Shown piece after piece: positions 7,870 through 15,357 of a DNA stretch of 19,853 bases; positions within the stretch are counted from its first letter, which is position 1; every line of letters begins with the position of its first letter. Where the stretch lies: positions 1 through 19,853 of the forward strand of contig WFWF01000040.1 of the NCBI GenBank assembly GCA_015491275.1. Reading direction: 5' to 3'. Source of the stretch: Aquificales bacterium (lineage in GTDB: Bacteria; Aquificota; Aquificia; Aquificales; Aquificaceae). The notes beneath the pieces were generated by a model that was not told the DNA's origin, searched no databases, and was given only the letters and a program-made list of their open reading frames with translations. A program made the translations under genes and the position numbers.

Positions 7870-8745
7870 ATGCCCGTAAGTATGGATGAAGTAAGAAAAC
7901 TCAGAGAGATGACCGGGGCAGGTATTTTGGACTGCAAAAAAGCCCTGGAGGAAGCAAAAGGTGACATAGAAAAGGCAAAGGATATATTAAGGATTAAAGG
8001 GCTTGCGAAAGCGGAGAAAAAGGCGGGGAGGGTTACAAAGGAAGGTTTAATATACACCTATGTCTCAGAAGATGGAAAAAGGGGTGTTATCTTAGAGTTA
8101 AACTGTGAAACCGACTTTGTAGCAAGAAACGAAGAATTCAAAAAGCTGGCTGAGACAATTGCAAAACATATAGTAGAAGAGGAAGAAAATAGGAACAAGG
8201 AAGGGGAAGGTGAAGGCATTCTTGAACAAACCGTCAGATCCTTAGGTAAAAAGGTATCTGAGCTTATAAAAGAAGCTATTGCAAAAATAGGTGAGAATAT
8301 CCAGATAAAAAGATTTGTAAGGTTTGATGCCGATGACACGGGTAAATTGCATACCTATACCCATGGGGAAGGCAGGATAGGAGTGCTTTTAGAATACAAA
8401 GTTCAAGGGGAAGGAAGTGAGGAAGAGATAAAAAGGATCGTTCAGGATATAGCCATGCAAATAGCTGCAATGAGACCGGAATATGTTTCATTAGAAGATG
8501 TACCAGAGGATGTTATTAATAAAGAAAAATCAATACTCAGGGAACAAACTTTAAGGGAAGGTAAACCCGAACACATAGTTGATAAGATTGTTGAAGGCAA
8601 GCTGAAAAAGGTACTTAAAGAAAAAGTATTGTTGGAACAGCTATTCATAAAAGATGATAAAAAAACAGTATCGGATATGTTGAAGGAAAAAGGGAATATA
8701 GTAGCGGTAGTAAGATTCAGGAGGTTTGAACTCGGAGGTGTTTAA
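7870..8745 (+). CDS. tsf: Translation elongation factor Ts
   Basis: EF-Ts exchanges GDP for GTP on EF-Tu. Of 291 residues, the N-terminal UBA-like domain carries the family signature LREMTGAGILDCKKALEEAKGD (11-32), and the core carries LNCETDFVARNEEF (about 77-90), whose Asp-Phe pair wedges into EF-Tu. Two core subdomains and a coiled-coil-like Lys/Glu-rich stretch follow. Length is close to E. coli EF-Ts (283). The ATG at 7870 has AAGGAGGTG six bases upstream. A second in-frame ATG at 7882 lacks its own Shine-Dalgarno. It is 15 bases from rpsB and two bases from pyrH, the standard order. Confidence 0.97.
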   Translation: MPVSMDEVRKLREMTGAGILDCKKALEEAKGDIEKAKDILRIKGLAKAEKKAGRVTKEGLIYTYVSEDGKRGVILELNCETDFVARNEEFKKLAETIAKHIVEEEENRNKEGEGEGILEQTVRSLGKKVSELIKEAIAKIGENIQIKRFVRFDADDTGKLHTYTHGEGRIGVLLEYKVQGEGSEEEIKRIVQDIAMQIAAMRPEYVSLEDVPEDVINKEKSILREQTLREGKPEHIVDKIVEGKLKKVLKEKVLLEQLFIKDDKKTVSDMLKEKGNIVAVVRFRRFELGGV

Positions 8746-8747
8746 TA

Positions 8748-9470
8748 TTGCAAAATGAACCCAAATATAAGAGGGTTCTATTAAAGTTATCAGGGGAGGC
8801 ATTCGCAGGAAAAGAAAAGTACGGTATTGATCCTGATTTCCTTGAATACATCTCGGGAGAGATAAAAGAGATATACAACCTGGGTACGGAGATAGCCATA
8901 GTAATAGGAGGCGGTAATATCTTCAGAGGTGTGAGGGGAGGTCAGCATCTGAATATAGACAGGGCAACGGCGGATTATATGGGTATGATGGCTACCGTTA
9001 TAAACGCCCTTGCCCTTCAAGATACCCTTGAAAGGCTGGTTAAAATCCCTACAAGGGTTTTATCCGCAATAGAGATGAGACAGGTTGCGGAACCTTACAT
9101 AAGAAGGAGGGCGGTCAGACACCTTGAAAAGGGTAGGATTGTAATATTTGCAGGAGGTACGGGCAACCCCTTCTTTTCCACGGACACCGCCGCAGCCCTC
9201 AGAGCTGCGGAAATAGGAGCGGATGTGTTATTGAAAGCCACCAAAGTAAGCGGTATATATACAACCGATCCGGAAAAGGACCCGAATGCGGATCTTATAA
9301 AAGAGATAACCTATATAGAGGTAATAAACAGGGGGCTGAAGGTGATGGATTATACTGCTATGACCATGTGCAAGGAAATTAATTTACCCGTCATAGTTTT
9401 CAATATAAAGGAACCGGGTAATTTAAAAAAGGTTGTATCAGGGGAGAGGATAGGCACGCTTGTAACATGA
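8748..9470 (+). CDS. pyrH: UMP kinase
   Basis: UMP kinase phosphorylates UMP to UDP with ATP in pyrimidine synthesis. It belongs to the amino-acid-kinase fold and forms hexamers in the family. The 240 residues show the N-terminal KLSGEAFAG (13-21), IVIGGGNIFRG (51-61), the UMP-contacting TADYMGMMAT region (74-83), and FAGGTGNPFFSTDTAAALRA, followed by LLKATKVSGIYTTDP for the ATP site. The likely start is TTG at 8748, two bases after the tsf stop, with CGGAGGTG at 8733-8740, giving MQNEPKYKRVLLKLSGEA. The rare start may keep UMP kinase output below that of EF-Ts. The next gene begins 12 bases downstream. Confidence 0.96.
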   Translation: MQNEPKYKRVLLKLSGEAFAGKEKYGIDPDFLEYISGEIKEIYNLGTEIAIVIGGGNIFRGVRGGQHLNIDRATADYMGMMATVINALALQDTLERLVKIPTRVLSAIEMRQVAEPYIRRRAVRHLEKGRIVIFAGGTGNPFFSTDTAAALRAAEIGADVLLKATKVSGIYTTDPEKDPNADLIKEITYIEVINRGLKVMDYTAMTMCKEINLPVIVFNIKEPGNLKKVVSGERIGTLVT

Positions 9471-9482
9471 GGGGGTATAAGG

Positions 9483-11096
9483 ATGAAAATACTCGGGGAA
9501 GGTGTATTTGATTTAAATAAATTGATCGGAGAACTTTACAGGGGAACTGATAAAGGTACAGCAAGCATCTTCAAAATATTCAAGATAGGAAAGAAGTTTG
9601 ACAAACTTCCGAGGGGAATATGCGGTCGTAGTAGAAACTCCACATCCCTTGTGGTAACGGATAGAGTGGAATTAGAAATGAGCCTTCACTTTGAAAATGT
9701 AAAAATAGAAGGTAGAGGACCTAACAGCACGATAATTATTAAAGGAGGTAGGGTAACCTTTGAAAATGTTTGCTTTGAATCTGTATCAATAGAAGTTTTA
9801 AAGGACGCTTATGTGTTTTTTTCTGGATGTGTATTTAAGAAAACGGACCTGCCCATAATAGGTAAAGATAGCGCGAGGATAAAAATAGACGGCGGGGAGA
9901 TATTCAGATATATAAAGGGGAGGAAAGTGAAATTATGCGATAAAGCTATGCTTCTTAATGCTAAGGAGCTGATGAACCCCCTTAAGTTGGATGCTCTCAC
10001 GGTATTACAGAGTCTTTCCTTTGAAACTCTCACCGCGGTCCCCTACATAGAGGTAACAGAACCTATCGTTATTGAGGAGAATACGGAAATAGGAAATCCG
10101 AAAACCCCTATAGTAATTAAGTTTAAAACAGTACCCGCCGTCATAATCCCGGACGGAGTCAGATTAAAGTTGAAAAATATATTCATAGAAGGTTCGGTTC
10201 ACAGGGAAAAGGATAGATCCCCGCTTATATACCTTGAACCCAAATCCCACCTTGAGATAAACGAATGTCATATAAACAACGGAGAAATAGCCTTCCTTTT
10301 AAAGAATGCCCATTTATCAATAAACAGATCGGAGATAAAAAACTTCAGAGACTACGCAATTAAATGTGCGGATTCTTCGGTTCTGGAAATGAAAAACTCA
10401 AATGTTGCAGGATGCAAAGGTTTTATATATTCGGAATACAGCTCCCATATCTCAATAGTAGATTCAGTAATAACTAACTGCGAAACACCCGTATTCAACA
10501 TAAACAGCGGTTCAAAACTTATACTTAAATCCACCCAGATAAAAGAGTTTAAAGGATCAAACTATTGTATAAACATGGACGAATCCACAGCTTATTTAGA
10601 AAGGATTAATCTTTCTTCCCTGAGGGAAGGAGCAGGCGGAATATATGCGGGCAACATGTCAAGGATAAAAATAATCAATTCGGTAATAAAAAACATTGAT
10701 TCCCATTGTCTTTCAATGCACAACAATACGGTGGGAGAAATAATTAAATGCAATCTAATAGGTAATTCAAGGAGATCCAGTTCACACGCCCAAATATGGT
10801 TAAAGACATCAAGGGCTAATGTTATGAATACAAATATAGAAAAATCCCCTGCAGGAAACGGCATAGCGGTTACCGACTGGGCAAAAATTTACATAGCAAA
10901 TTCAAAAATAGCCAATAACAAGGGCTTCGGTATATTCGTTGATAGAACATCAAGTGTCATAGGAGAGAATATAAGAACGGAAGGTAACAGGAAAGGTATT
11001 CTGTCCGAGATAGGAGCTAAAGTACAACTTGAATCGGGATGCATTATTAAGGACGAAATCCAGGAAGAAATACCTGTTAATTTGAATAAAAAGTGA
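9483..11096 (+). CDS. Unassigned cytoplasmic right-handed parallel beta-helix protein
   Basis: I do not recognise a specific family. The 537 residues have no signal peptide or membrane segment. Residues about 52-150 look like a short first beta-helix. About 150-190 are more helical. About 190-525 form a regular beta-helix of roughly ten coils from residue 255 on, each 22-27 residues, with a repeated pattern of a short hydrophobic strand, N/S-S-x-I, then a variable loop. Coil starts include HLSINRSEI (277), HISIVDSVI (322), RIKIINSVI (394) and KIYIANSKI (468). About a dozen scattered cysteines fit a reducing cytoplasm. Such folds often bind or cleave carbohydrate, but I see no clear pectate-lyase catalytic set, so a structural or scaffold role is equally possible. 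The ATG at 9483 follows AGGGGGTATAAGG, 12 bases after pyrH, so it is probably the last gene of the rpsB operon. Confidence 0.75.
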   Translation: MKILGEGVFDLNKLIGELYRGTDKGTASIFKIFKIGKKFDKLPRGICGRSRNSTSLVVTDRVELEMSLHFENVKIEGRGPNSTIIIKGGRVTFENVCFESVSIEVLKDAYVFFSGCVFKKTDLPIIGKDSARIKIDGGEIFRYIKGRKVKLCDKAMLLNAKELMNPLKLDALTVLQSLSFETLTAVPYIEVTEPIVIEENTEIGNPKTPIVIKFKTVPAVIIPDGVRLKLKNIFIEGSVHREKDRSPLIYLEPKSHLEINECHINNGEIAFLLKNAHLSINRSEIKNFRDYAIKCADSSVLEMKNSNVAGCKGFIYSEYSSHISIVDSVITNCETPVFNINSGSKLILKSTQIKEFKGSNYCINMDESTAYLERINLSSLREGAGGIYAGNMSRIKIINSVIKNIDSHCLSMHNNTVGEIIKCNLIGNSRRSSSHAQIWLKTSRANVMNTNIEKSPAGNGIAVTDWAKIYIANSKIANNKGFGIFVDRTSSVIGENIRTEGNRKGILSEIGAKVQLESGCIIKDEIQEEIPVNLNKK

Positions 11097-11102
11097 TAAA
11101 AT
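11094..11102 (+). promoter_or_regulatory. Possible extended -10 promoter giving a leaderless asd mRNA
   Basis: TGATAAAAT matches the extended -10 (TG-n-TATAAT) at all but one position and overlaps the stop codon of the upstream gene. The expected transcription start about seven bases on (near 11109) falls 3 bases before ATG 11112. No Shine-Dalgarno is visible before that ATG, so a leaderless or nearly leaderless transcript is inferred. Confidence 0.4.
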
Positions 11103-11111
11103 CTATGGGCG

Positions 11112-12119
11112 ATGGGATACAGGGTAGCCATCGTAGGAGCAACAGGCGAAGTAGGAAGAAAATTTCTACAAGTTCTTGAGGAAAGAAATTTTCCAGTCAG
11201 TGATATTGTACTTTATGCCTCTTCAAGATCCGCTGGTACAAAGTTGACTTTCAGGGGGGAAACCGTTGAAGTAATGGATATATCAAAGGAAAATAGTTTC
11301 AACGGAATTGATATAGCCTTATTTTCCGCAGGAAGCGGTGTAAGTAAAACATATGCACCTCTTTTTGCAAGGGATAATGCGGTAGTTATAGACAATTCAT
11401 CCGCCTGGAGAATGGAAAAGGATGTTCCCTTGGTCGTCCCAGAAGTCAATCCTGAAGATGTTAAAAACCACAAGGGTATAATAGCTAATCCTAACTGTTC
11501 AACCATACAGATGGTCGTTGCCCTAAAACCCATATATGATAAAGTGGGTATAAGCAGGATAATAGTTTCAACCTATCAATCCGTATCGGGCGCTGGTGCA
11601 AAGTCTATAAGGGAACTTGAAGATCAGGTAAGGGCATGGTGTAAAGGTGAGGAATTTCCTCAAGAGAATTACATTCCAAGGAGAATAGCCTTTAATGTAG
11701 TACCCCATATAGACATCTTTTTAGAAAACCTCTATACAAAGGAAGAAATGAAGATGGTTAATGAAACAAGAAAAATATTGCATGATCCGGATATCAAAAT
11801 TAGTGCAACTACCGTTAGAGTGCCCGTATTTTACGGACATGCGGAAGCCATAACCATAGAAACAAAGGAATTTATCTCTCCCCAGGAAGCAAGGGATATA
11901 TTAAGCAAAGGCGAGGGCATAGTTGTTATGGATGATCCAGAAAACAAGGAATACCCCACACCCATAGATGCGGAAGGAAAGGATGAGGTTTTTGTGGGAA
12001 GGGTAAGGGAATCCTTGGTCTTTGAAAAGGGACTGTCCATGTGGGTGGTTGCGGACAATATTAGAAAAGGAGCTGCAACCAATGCGGTTCAAATAGCAGA
12101 GTTAATTATAAATCAATAA
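11112..12119 (+). CDS. asd: Aspartate-semialdehyde dehydrogenase
   Basis: This enzyme reduces aspartyl phosphate with NADPH to aspartate semialdehyde, the branch point to lysine/diaminopimelate, threonine and methionine. It thereby also feeds peptidoglycan synthesis. Of 335 residues, the NADP-binding P-loop is VGATGEVG (8-15). NSSAWR (95-100) and PEVNPE follow. The catalytic cysteine is Cys 129 in NPNCST. The substrate and dimer region includes STYQSVSGAGAKS (153-165), and the catalytic His is His 243 in VPVFYGHAE. The compact form fits the Gram-positive/archaeal-like subclass more than the long E. coli enzyme. The ATG has no clear ribosome binding site. The end overlaps hisA, which converges from the other strand, by 14 bases. 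Confidence 0.95.
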   Translation: MGYRVAIVGATGEVGRKFLQVLEERNFPVSDIVLYASSRSAGTKLTFRGETVEVMDISKENSFNGIDIALFSAGSGVSKTYAPLFARDNAVVIDNSSAWRMEKDVPLVVPEVNPEDVKNHKGIIANPNCSTIQMVVALKPIYDKVGISRIIVSTYQSVSGAGAKSIRELEDQVRAWCKGEEFPQENYIPRRIAFNVVPHIDIFLENLYTKEEMKMVNETRKILHDPDIKISATTVRVPVFYGHAEAITIETKEFISPQEARDILSKGEGIVVMDDPENKEYPTPIDAEGKDEVFVGRVRESLVFEKGLSMWVVADNIRKGAATNAVQIAELIINQ

Positions 12120-12807
12120 GACCTTCATAAATAGCTTTTCCGACAACAACGAAATCCACGGTATCTCTTAATTTTTTTACATCTTCCAAGGAAGATACAC
12201 CCCCTGAAGCTATAATGGGTTTTGAAGTCATTGATCTTATAACCCTATAAGGTTCAACATCAATCCCTTCAAGGGTTCCGTCCCTCTCCACTATGGTGTA
12301 AAGATAACCCCACAGGGGTAAGTCATCATAACGCTTTACAAGATCGTAGGGTTTAAAATCCGAAGAGGATTGCCATCCGGAAACAGCCACCCTACCACCC
12401 TTACTGTCTATTGCGAGTATAATCCTATCCCTAAACTTATAAACCATCCGCTCAAAAGTATCAACATCAGTAACTGCAATGGTCCCGAGGACAAAATAGT
12501 TTATACCTATATTTTTATAAAAGGATATATGCTCGGAAGTCCTCAGCCCACCGCCGAGTTCTATCTCACCGCTAAAGTTTTCCCTTATATGCCTTATTGC
12601 TTCAACATTTATCGGTTTTCCCATTCTGGCGCCGTCAAGATCTACAACATGCAATCTCTTAAAACCTACTGAATCAAAAAGCTTCGCAACAGAAGACGGA
12701 TCGTCTTTGTACTTCTTTACTCTTGAAAAATCTCCCTTTTCCAATCTTACAACCTTACCATCCCTTAAATCAATGGCGGGTATTATAAATTCCTTCAAAT
12801 TTACCAT
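12106..12807 (-). CDS. hisA: Phosphoribosylformimino-5-aminoimidazole carboxamide ribotide isomerase HisA
   Basis: HisA performs the Amadori isomerisation of ProFAR in histidine biosynthesis on a TIM barrel. The 233-residue product starts with FIIPAIDLRDGKVVRL, containing the first catalytic Asp. VVDLDGA and ELGGGLR (first phosphate site) follow. The second catalytic Asp is in LAIDSKGGRVAVSGW, and the conserved Thr is in YTIVERDGTLEG. The second phosphate site is IIASGGVSS, and the end is VVVGKAIYEG. The GW in VSGW and the acidic/Thr set separate HisA from HisF. It is the only minus-strand gene here and no other his gene is adjacent. Its 3' end overlaps asd by 14 bases. Its start faces nuoE across 34 bases, with no Shine-Dalgarno. 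Confidence 0.95.
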   Translation of the reverse strand: MVNLKEFIIPAIDLRDGKVVRLEKGDFSRVKKYKDDPSSVAKLFDSVGFKRLHVVDLDGARMGKPINVEAIRHIRENFSGEIELGGGLRTSEHISFYKNIGINYFVLGTIAVTDVDTFERMVYKFRDRIILAIDSKGGRVAVSGWQSSSDFKPYDLVKRYDDLPLWGYLYTIVERDGTLEGIDVEPYRVIRSMTSKPIIASGGVSSLEDVKKLRDTVDFVVVGKAIYEGLIDL

Positions 12808-12819
12808 TATCAGGAAAAG

Positions 12820-12825
12820 ATTATA
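12820..12825 (-). promoter_or_regulatory. Possible -10 element for hisA
   Basis: On the minus strand TATAAT reads from 12825 down to 12820, 12 bases before the hisA ATG, within a very AT-rich 34-bp divergent region. No convincing -35 is visible. The implied mRNA leader is only about five bases and hisA lacks a Shine-Dalgarno. Confidence 0.4.
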
Positions 12826-12828
12826 TTG

Positions 12829-12834
12829 TAAAAT
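12829..12834 (+). promoter_or_regulatory. Possible -10 element for a leaderless nuoE mRNA
   Basis: TAAAAT (5 of 6 to TATAAT) ends seven bases before ATG 12842, so the predicted start of transcription falls on or next to the start codon. TATATT at 12822-12827 is an alternative. No Shine-Dalgarno and no good -35 are visible. It is back-to-back with the hisA element. Confidence 0.38.
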
Positions 12835-12841
12835 TTAAAAC

Positions 12842-13306
12842 ATGTTTGAAAAAGAACTTGAAGAAAAGCTAAAGGATCACATAAATTATTTCCCGAGGAA
12901 GGAACAGGCTATACTAATGTGCCTGCATGAAATTCAAAATCACTACGGTTATATACCCAAGGAAAGCCTCAAGCCGTTATCGGATATGATAGGGTTGCCA
13001 CTTAACCATGTGGAAGGCGTGGTCGCTTTCTATGATATGTTTGATACGGAAAGCTCCGCCCGTCACAGGATAAGGGTGTGTGTAAGTATAGTATGCCACT
13101 TCATGCAAAAGGACAAACTCATATCCGCACTTAAAGAAAAGCTGGGTATTGATATGGGTGAGGTTACAGAGGATGGAAGATTTAAGCTAATCCCCGTTCA
13201 GTGTATAGGCGGATGTTCCGAAGCCCCCCTCTTTATGATTGATGAAGACACTTACAAATTTGAAGGAGAGGAGAAGTTAGATGAAATACTTGCCAAATAT
13301 ACTTGA
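12842..13306 (+). CDS. nuoE: NADH-quinone oxidoreductase subunit E (24 kDa-type)
   Basis: NuoE is the thioredoxin-like 2Fe-2S subunit next to the FMN subunit in the peripheral arm of respiratory complex I. Of 154 residues, the N-terminal helical part runs to about 70 and includes AFYDMF. The cluster ligands are Cys 80 and Cys 85 (C-x4-C in RVCVSIVCHF) and Cys 121 and Cys 125 (C-x3-C in QCIGGCSEAP), exactly the family spacing of the N1a site. The start lacks a Shine-Dalgarno and may be leaderless. nuoF overlaps its last 26 bases. A subunit of a soluble hydrogenase or formate dehydrogenase (HoxE-like) would show the same motifs, but length and pairing fit NuoE well. Confidence 0.93.
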   Translation: MFEKELEEKLKDHINYFPRKEQAILMCLHEIQNHYGYIPKESLKPLSDMIGLPLNHVEGVVAFYDMFDTESSARHRIRVCVSIVCHFMQKDKLISALKEKLGIDMGEVTEDGRFKLIPVQCIGGCSEAPLFMIDEDTYKFEGEEKLDEILAKYT

Positions 13307-14555
13307 TATTAAAGCGGAAACAACCCTTAATCTTTTGCTCGCAAGGGCTAAAAAGATAAAGACCCATTCCATAGATGAGTATATAGAATCGGGAGGGTAT
13401 AAGACACTCAAGAAAGCCCTCTCTATGGATCCTAAGGAGATAATTGATTGGGTGGATAAGAGCCAGCTGAGAGGAAGAGGAGGAGCGGGCTTTCCCACGG
13501 GGAAAAAATGGCAGTTCGCGGTACAAAATCCTCCGCCGAGATACTTTGTATGTAATGCGGACGAGTCAGAGCCGGGTACATTTAAAGACAGAGTTCTCAT
13601 TGAAAGGGATCCCCACCTGCTCATAGAAGGAATAATAATATCCTCTTACGCCATAGGGGCGGAAAAGGCATTTATATACATAAGGGGAGAGTATCCCGCG
13701 GGATACTATATACTAAGAAACGCAATAGAAGAAGCTAAAAGCAGAGGCTTCCTCGGAAATAATATACTCGGTTCCGGATACAGCCTTGATATATATGTTG
13801 CGCGCGGTGGCGGTGCATATATATGCGGTGAAGAAACTGCCCTCATAGAGTCATTGGAAGGTAAAAGGGGACACCCCAGACTAAAACCACCCTTCCCCGT
13901 TCAAAAAGGCTTGTGGGAATGTCCTACTGTGGTCAACAATGCGGAGACAATATGTAACATACCTATCATTGTTGAAAAGGGTTGGGAAGAGTACAGATAT
14001 ATAGGACCCTCGGAATATCCCGGACCAAAGCTGTTTCCCGTAAGCGGGAAGGTTAAAAAACCAGGCGTTTATGAGCTTCCTATGAATACGACCTTGAGGG
14101 AACTAATATTTAAGTATGCGGGAGGAACATTGGGAAATAAGAAAATAAAGGCTATATTATCTGGAGCCCTTGATTGCTTTTCAGCGGATGAACTTGACAC
14201 ACCTATGGACTATTCCCCCAAAGGCTTCGGAGGTACGGGTACGGTAATCGTACTAACTGAAGAAGATAATATAGTTGAACTCTGTCTTAAAATTGCAGAA
14301 TTTTACGAGCATGAAAGTTGCGGTCAGTGTACACCTTGCAGGGTGGGTTGTTATGAACAGCACAATCTCCTTAAAAAGATAATAAAAGGTGATGCCTCAG
14401 AAAAGGATTGGGAAGCCTTTGTTTATATCAACAAGCATATACAACCTACATCAATATGCGGTTTGGGAGCAGTTGCAGGAAGATTGATAAGACAAGCTAT
14501 GGAAAAATTCCCAAAAGAATTTGAAAGATATAAACCCACTGTAGTAAAATATTAA
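13281..14555 (+). CDS. nuoF: NADH-quinone oxidoreductase subunit F (51 kDa-type, FMN and NADH binding)
   Basis: NuoF oxidises NADH with FMN and passes electrons to the N3 4Fe-4S cluster of complex I. The 424 residues show the NADH/FMN loops LRGRGGAGFPTGKKW (63-77), CNADESEPGTFKDR (91-104) and GGGAYICGEETAL (176-188), the SLBB domain (roughly 250-330), and the N3 ligands Cys 347, 350 and 353 in ESCGQCTPC and Cys 393 in SICGLG. An extra Cys 357 lies just after the cluster motif. The ATG at 13281 lies inside nuoE with AGGAG at 13269-13273, seven bases upstream. nuoG and the membrane subunits do not follow, so the NADH-input pair is encoded apart from the rest, or those genes lie elsewhere. Confidence 0.95.
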   Translation: MKYLPNILDIKAETTLNLLLARAKKIKTHSIDEYIESGGYKTLKKALSMDPKEIIDWVDKSQLRGRGGAGFPTGKKWQFAVQNPPPRYFVCNADESEPGTFKDRVLIERDPHLLIEGIIISSYAIGAEKAFIYIRGEYPAGYYILRNAIEEAKSRGFLGNNILGSGYSLDIYVARGGGAYICGEETALIESLEGKRGHPRLKPPFPVQKGLWECPTVVNNAETICNIPIIVEKGWEEYRYIGPSEYPGPKLFPVSGKVKKPGVYELPMNTTLRELIFKYAGGTLGNKKIKAILSGALDCFSADELDTPMDYSPKGFGGTGTVIVLTEEDNIVELCLKIAEFYEHESCGQCTPCRVGCYEQHNLLKKIIKGDASEKDWEAFVYINKHIQPTSICGLGAVAGRLIRQAMEKFPKEFERYKPTVVKY

Positions 14556-14594
14556 CAAGGTAATCTGATTGGCGTATTTAAATTATTACCCAAG

Positions 14595-14602
14595 GGAGGT
14601 GA
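14595..14602 (+). promoter_or_regulatory. Ribosome binding site for the tetraheme cytochrome
   Basis: GGAGGTGA is a strong Shine-Dalgarno in the 51-base gap after nuoF. Two adjacent in-frame ATGs follow at 14607 (4 bases away) and 14610 (7 bases away). The second has the more usual spacing, so the protein may begin MRKTLG rather than MMRKTLG. Confidence 0.7.
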
Positions 14603-14606
14603 GGAC

Positions 14607-15353
14607 ATGATGCGTAAGACATTAGGTTTATTAATTTTAGCCTTCCCTCTGGTGTCCTATGCTTACGGACCACACGAAGCCCTTGACTGCCTTGCATGTC
14701 ACGACCCACACTATGCAAAGGCTTACAAGATATTCAAAGTGGTGAATAAGGTTTATCCAAACCCGAGGACCGGCAAAACGATTGACGGTATATCCGCCTT
14801 GTGTCTCGGATGTCACAATCTGGAAAAGTTCGGCGGAGCCAATGTGAGACCCATATTCCTGCACATGACCCATCCGGTCAACATAAAACCAAATCCCAAG
14901 ATAGCTCAGGTCCCCAAAAAACTCTTGCGTGACGGAATCCTGCAGTGTGTTAGCTGTCACGACCCCCACCCATCAAATCCCAACTGGAAATATCTAAGGG
15001 TGGACACTAAGGGAGGCTCACAGGTGGGCAGATTCTGTGCTCTATGCCATCCCGCAAAGGCGGATCTAAAATTTTACGGTCTTAGATCAAAGAAGGACCT
15101 GAAGGTTTTTACCTCAATGAACGAGGCGATAGGTCCTGTATCCCTATCCCTGAATGACCCTAATTTAACAATACAAAATCCCACACCCAATTATGTAAGA
15201 GCCTTCGGTGATTTCAAAAACAGCCTTGCTCCCGCCTATACCTATGTACCTCTTGAACCGTGGATATACAACCCTGATCCCAAAAGGCTTCCTCCCGAAC
15301 TCAGAAAGCTCATAGAGGCTTCAAAAAAGCCCAAAACAAAGAAAAAGAAGTAA
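14607..15353 (+). CDS. Exported tetraheme c-type cytochrome (doubled CXXCH type)
   Basis: The N-terminus has a signal peptide: basic MRK, a hydrophobic core and a probable cleavage after VSYA (residue 19). Four heme-attachment motifs follow: CLACH (28-32), CLGCH (66-70), CVSCH (114-118) and CALCH (144-148). The first and third continue as CHDPH, the pattern of doubled-CXXCH multiheme proteins. His 23, 35, 86, 89 and 121 are candidate distal ligands. Residues 150-235 hold no heme motif. The C-terminus is a lysine-rich tail ending in KTKKKK. It is likely a periplasmic electron carrier. Partner and redox reaction cannot be told from sequence. It lies 51 bases after nuoF and four bases before a DNA glycosylase gene, so the operon context is not informative about a partner. 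Confidence 0.85.
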   Translation: MMRKTLGLLILAFPLVSYAYGPHEALDCLACHDPHYAKAYKIFKVVNKVYPNPRTGKTIDGISALCLGCHNLEKFGGANVRPIFLHMTHPVNIKPNPKIAQVPKKLLRDGILQCVSCHDPHPSNPNWKYLRVDTKGGSQVGRFCALCHPAKADLKFYGLRSKKDLKVFTSMNEAIGPVSLSLNDPNLTIQNPTPNYVRAFGDFKNSLAPAYTYVPLEPWIYNPDPKRLPPELRKLIEASKKPKTKKKK

Positions 15354-15357
15354 ACCG

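Noticed and set aside
7617..8057. 146-codon open frame antisense to rpsB-tsf
   Set aside because: It spans two well-supported genes on the other strand with low-complexity Ser/Phe composition and no start signal.
11213..11533. 106-codon open frame antisense to asd
   Set aside because: It is fully opposite asd, with no ribosome binding site or recognisable motif.
12370..12672. 100-codon plus-strand open frame opposite hisA
   Set aside because: HisA is certain on the minus strand and this frame has no SD or domain.
12106..12807. HisA with a missing catalytic Asp in YTIVERDG
   Set aside because: The catalytic acid lies in LAIDSKGG, as in Thermotoga maritima HisA; the YTIVERDG segment only needs its conserved Thr, so all key residues are present.
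14552..14582. Sigma70-type promoter for the cytochrome gene (TTAACA with an AT-rich -10)
   Set aside because: The -35-like hexamer overlaps the nuoF stop and no hexamer at correct spacing resembles TATAAT well enough.
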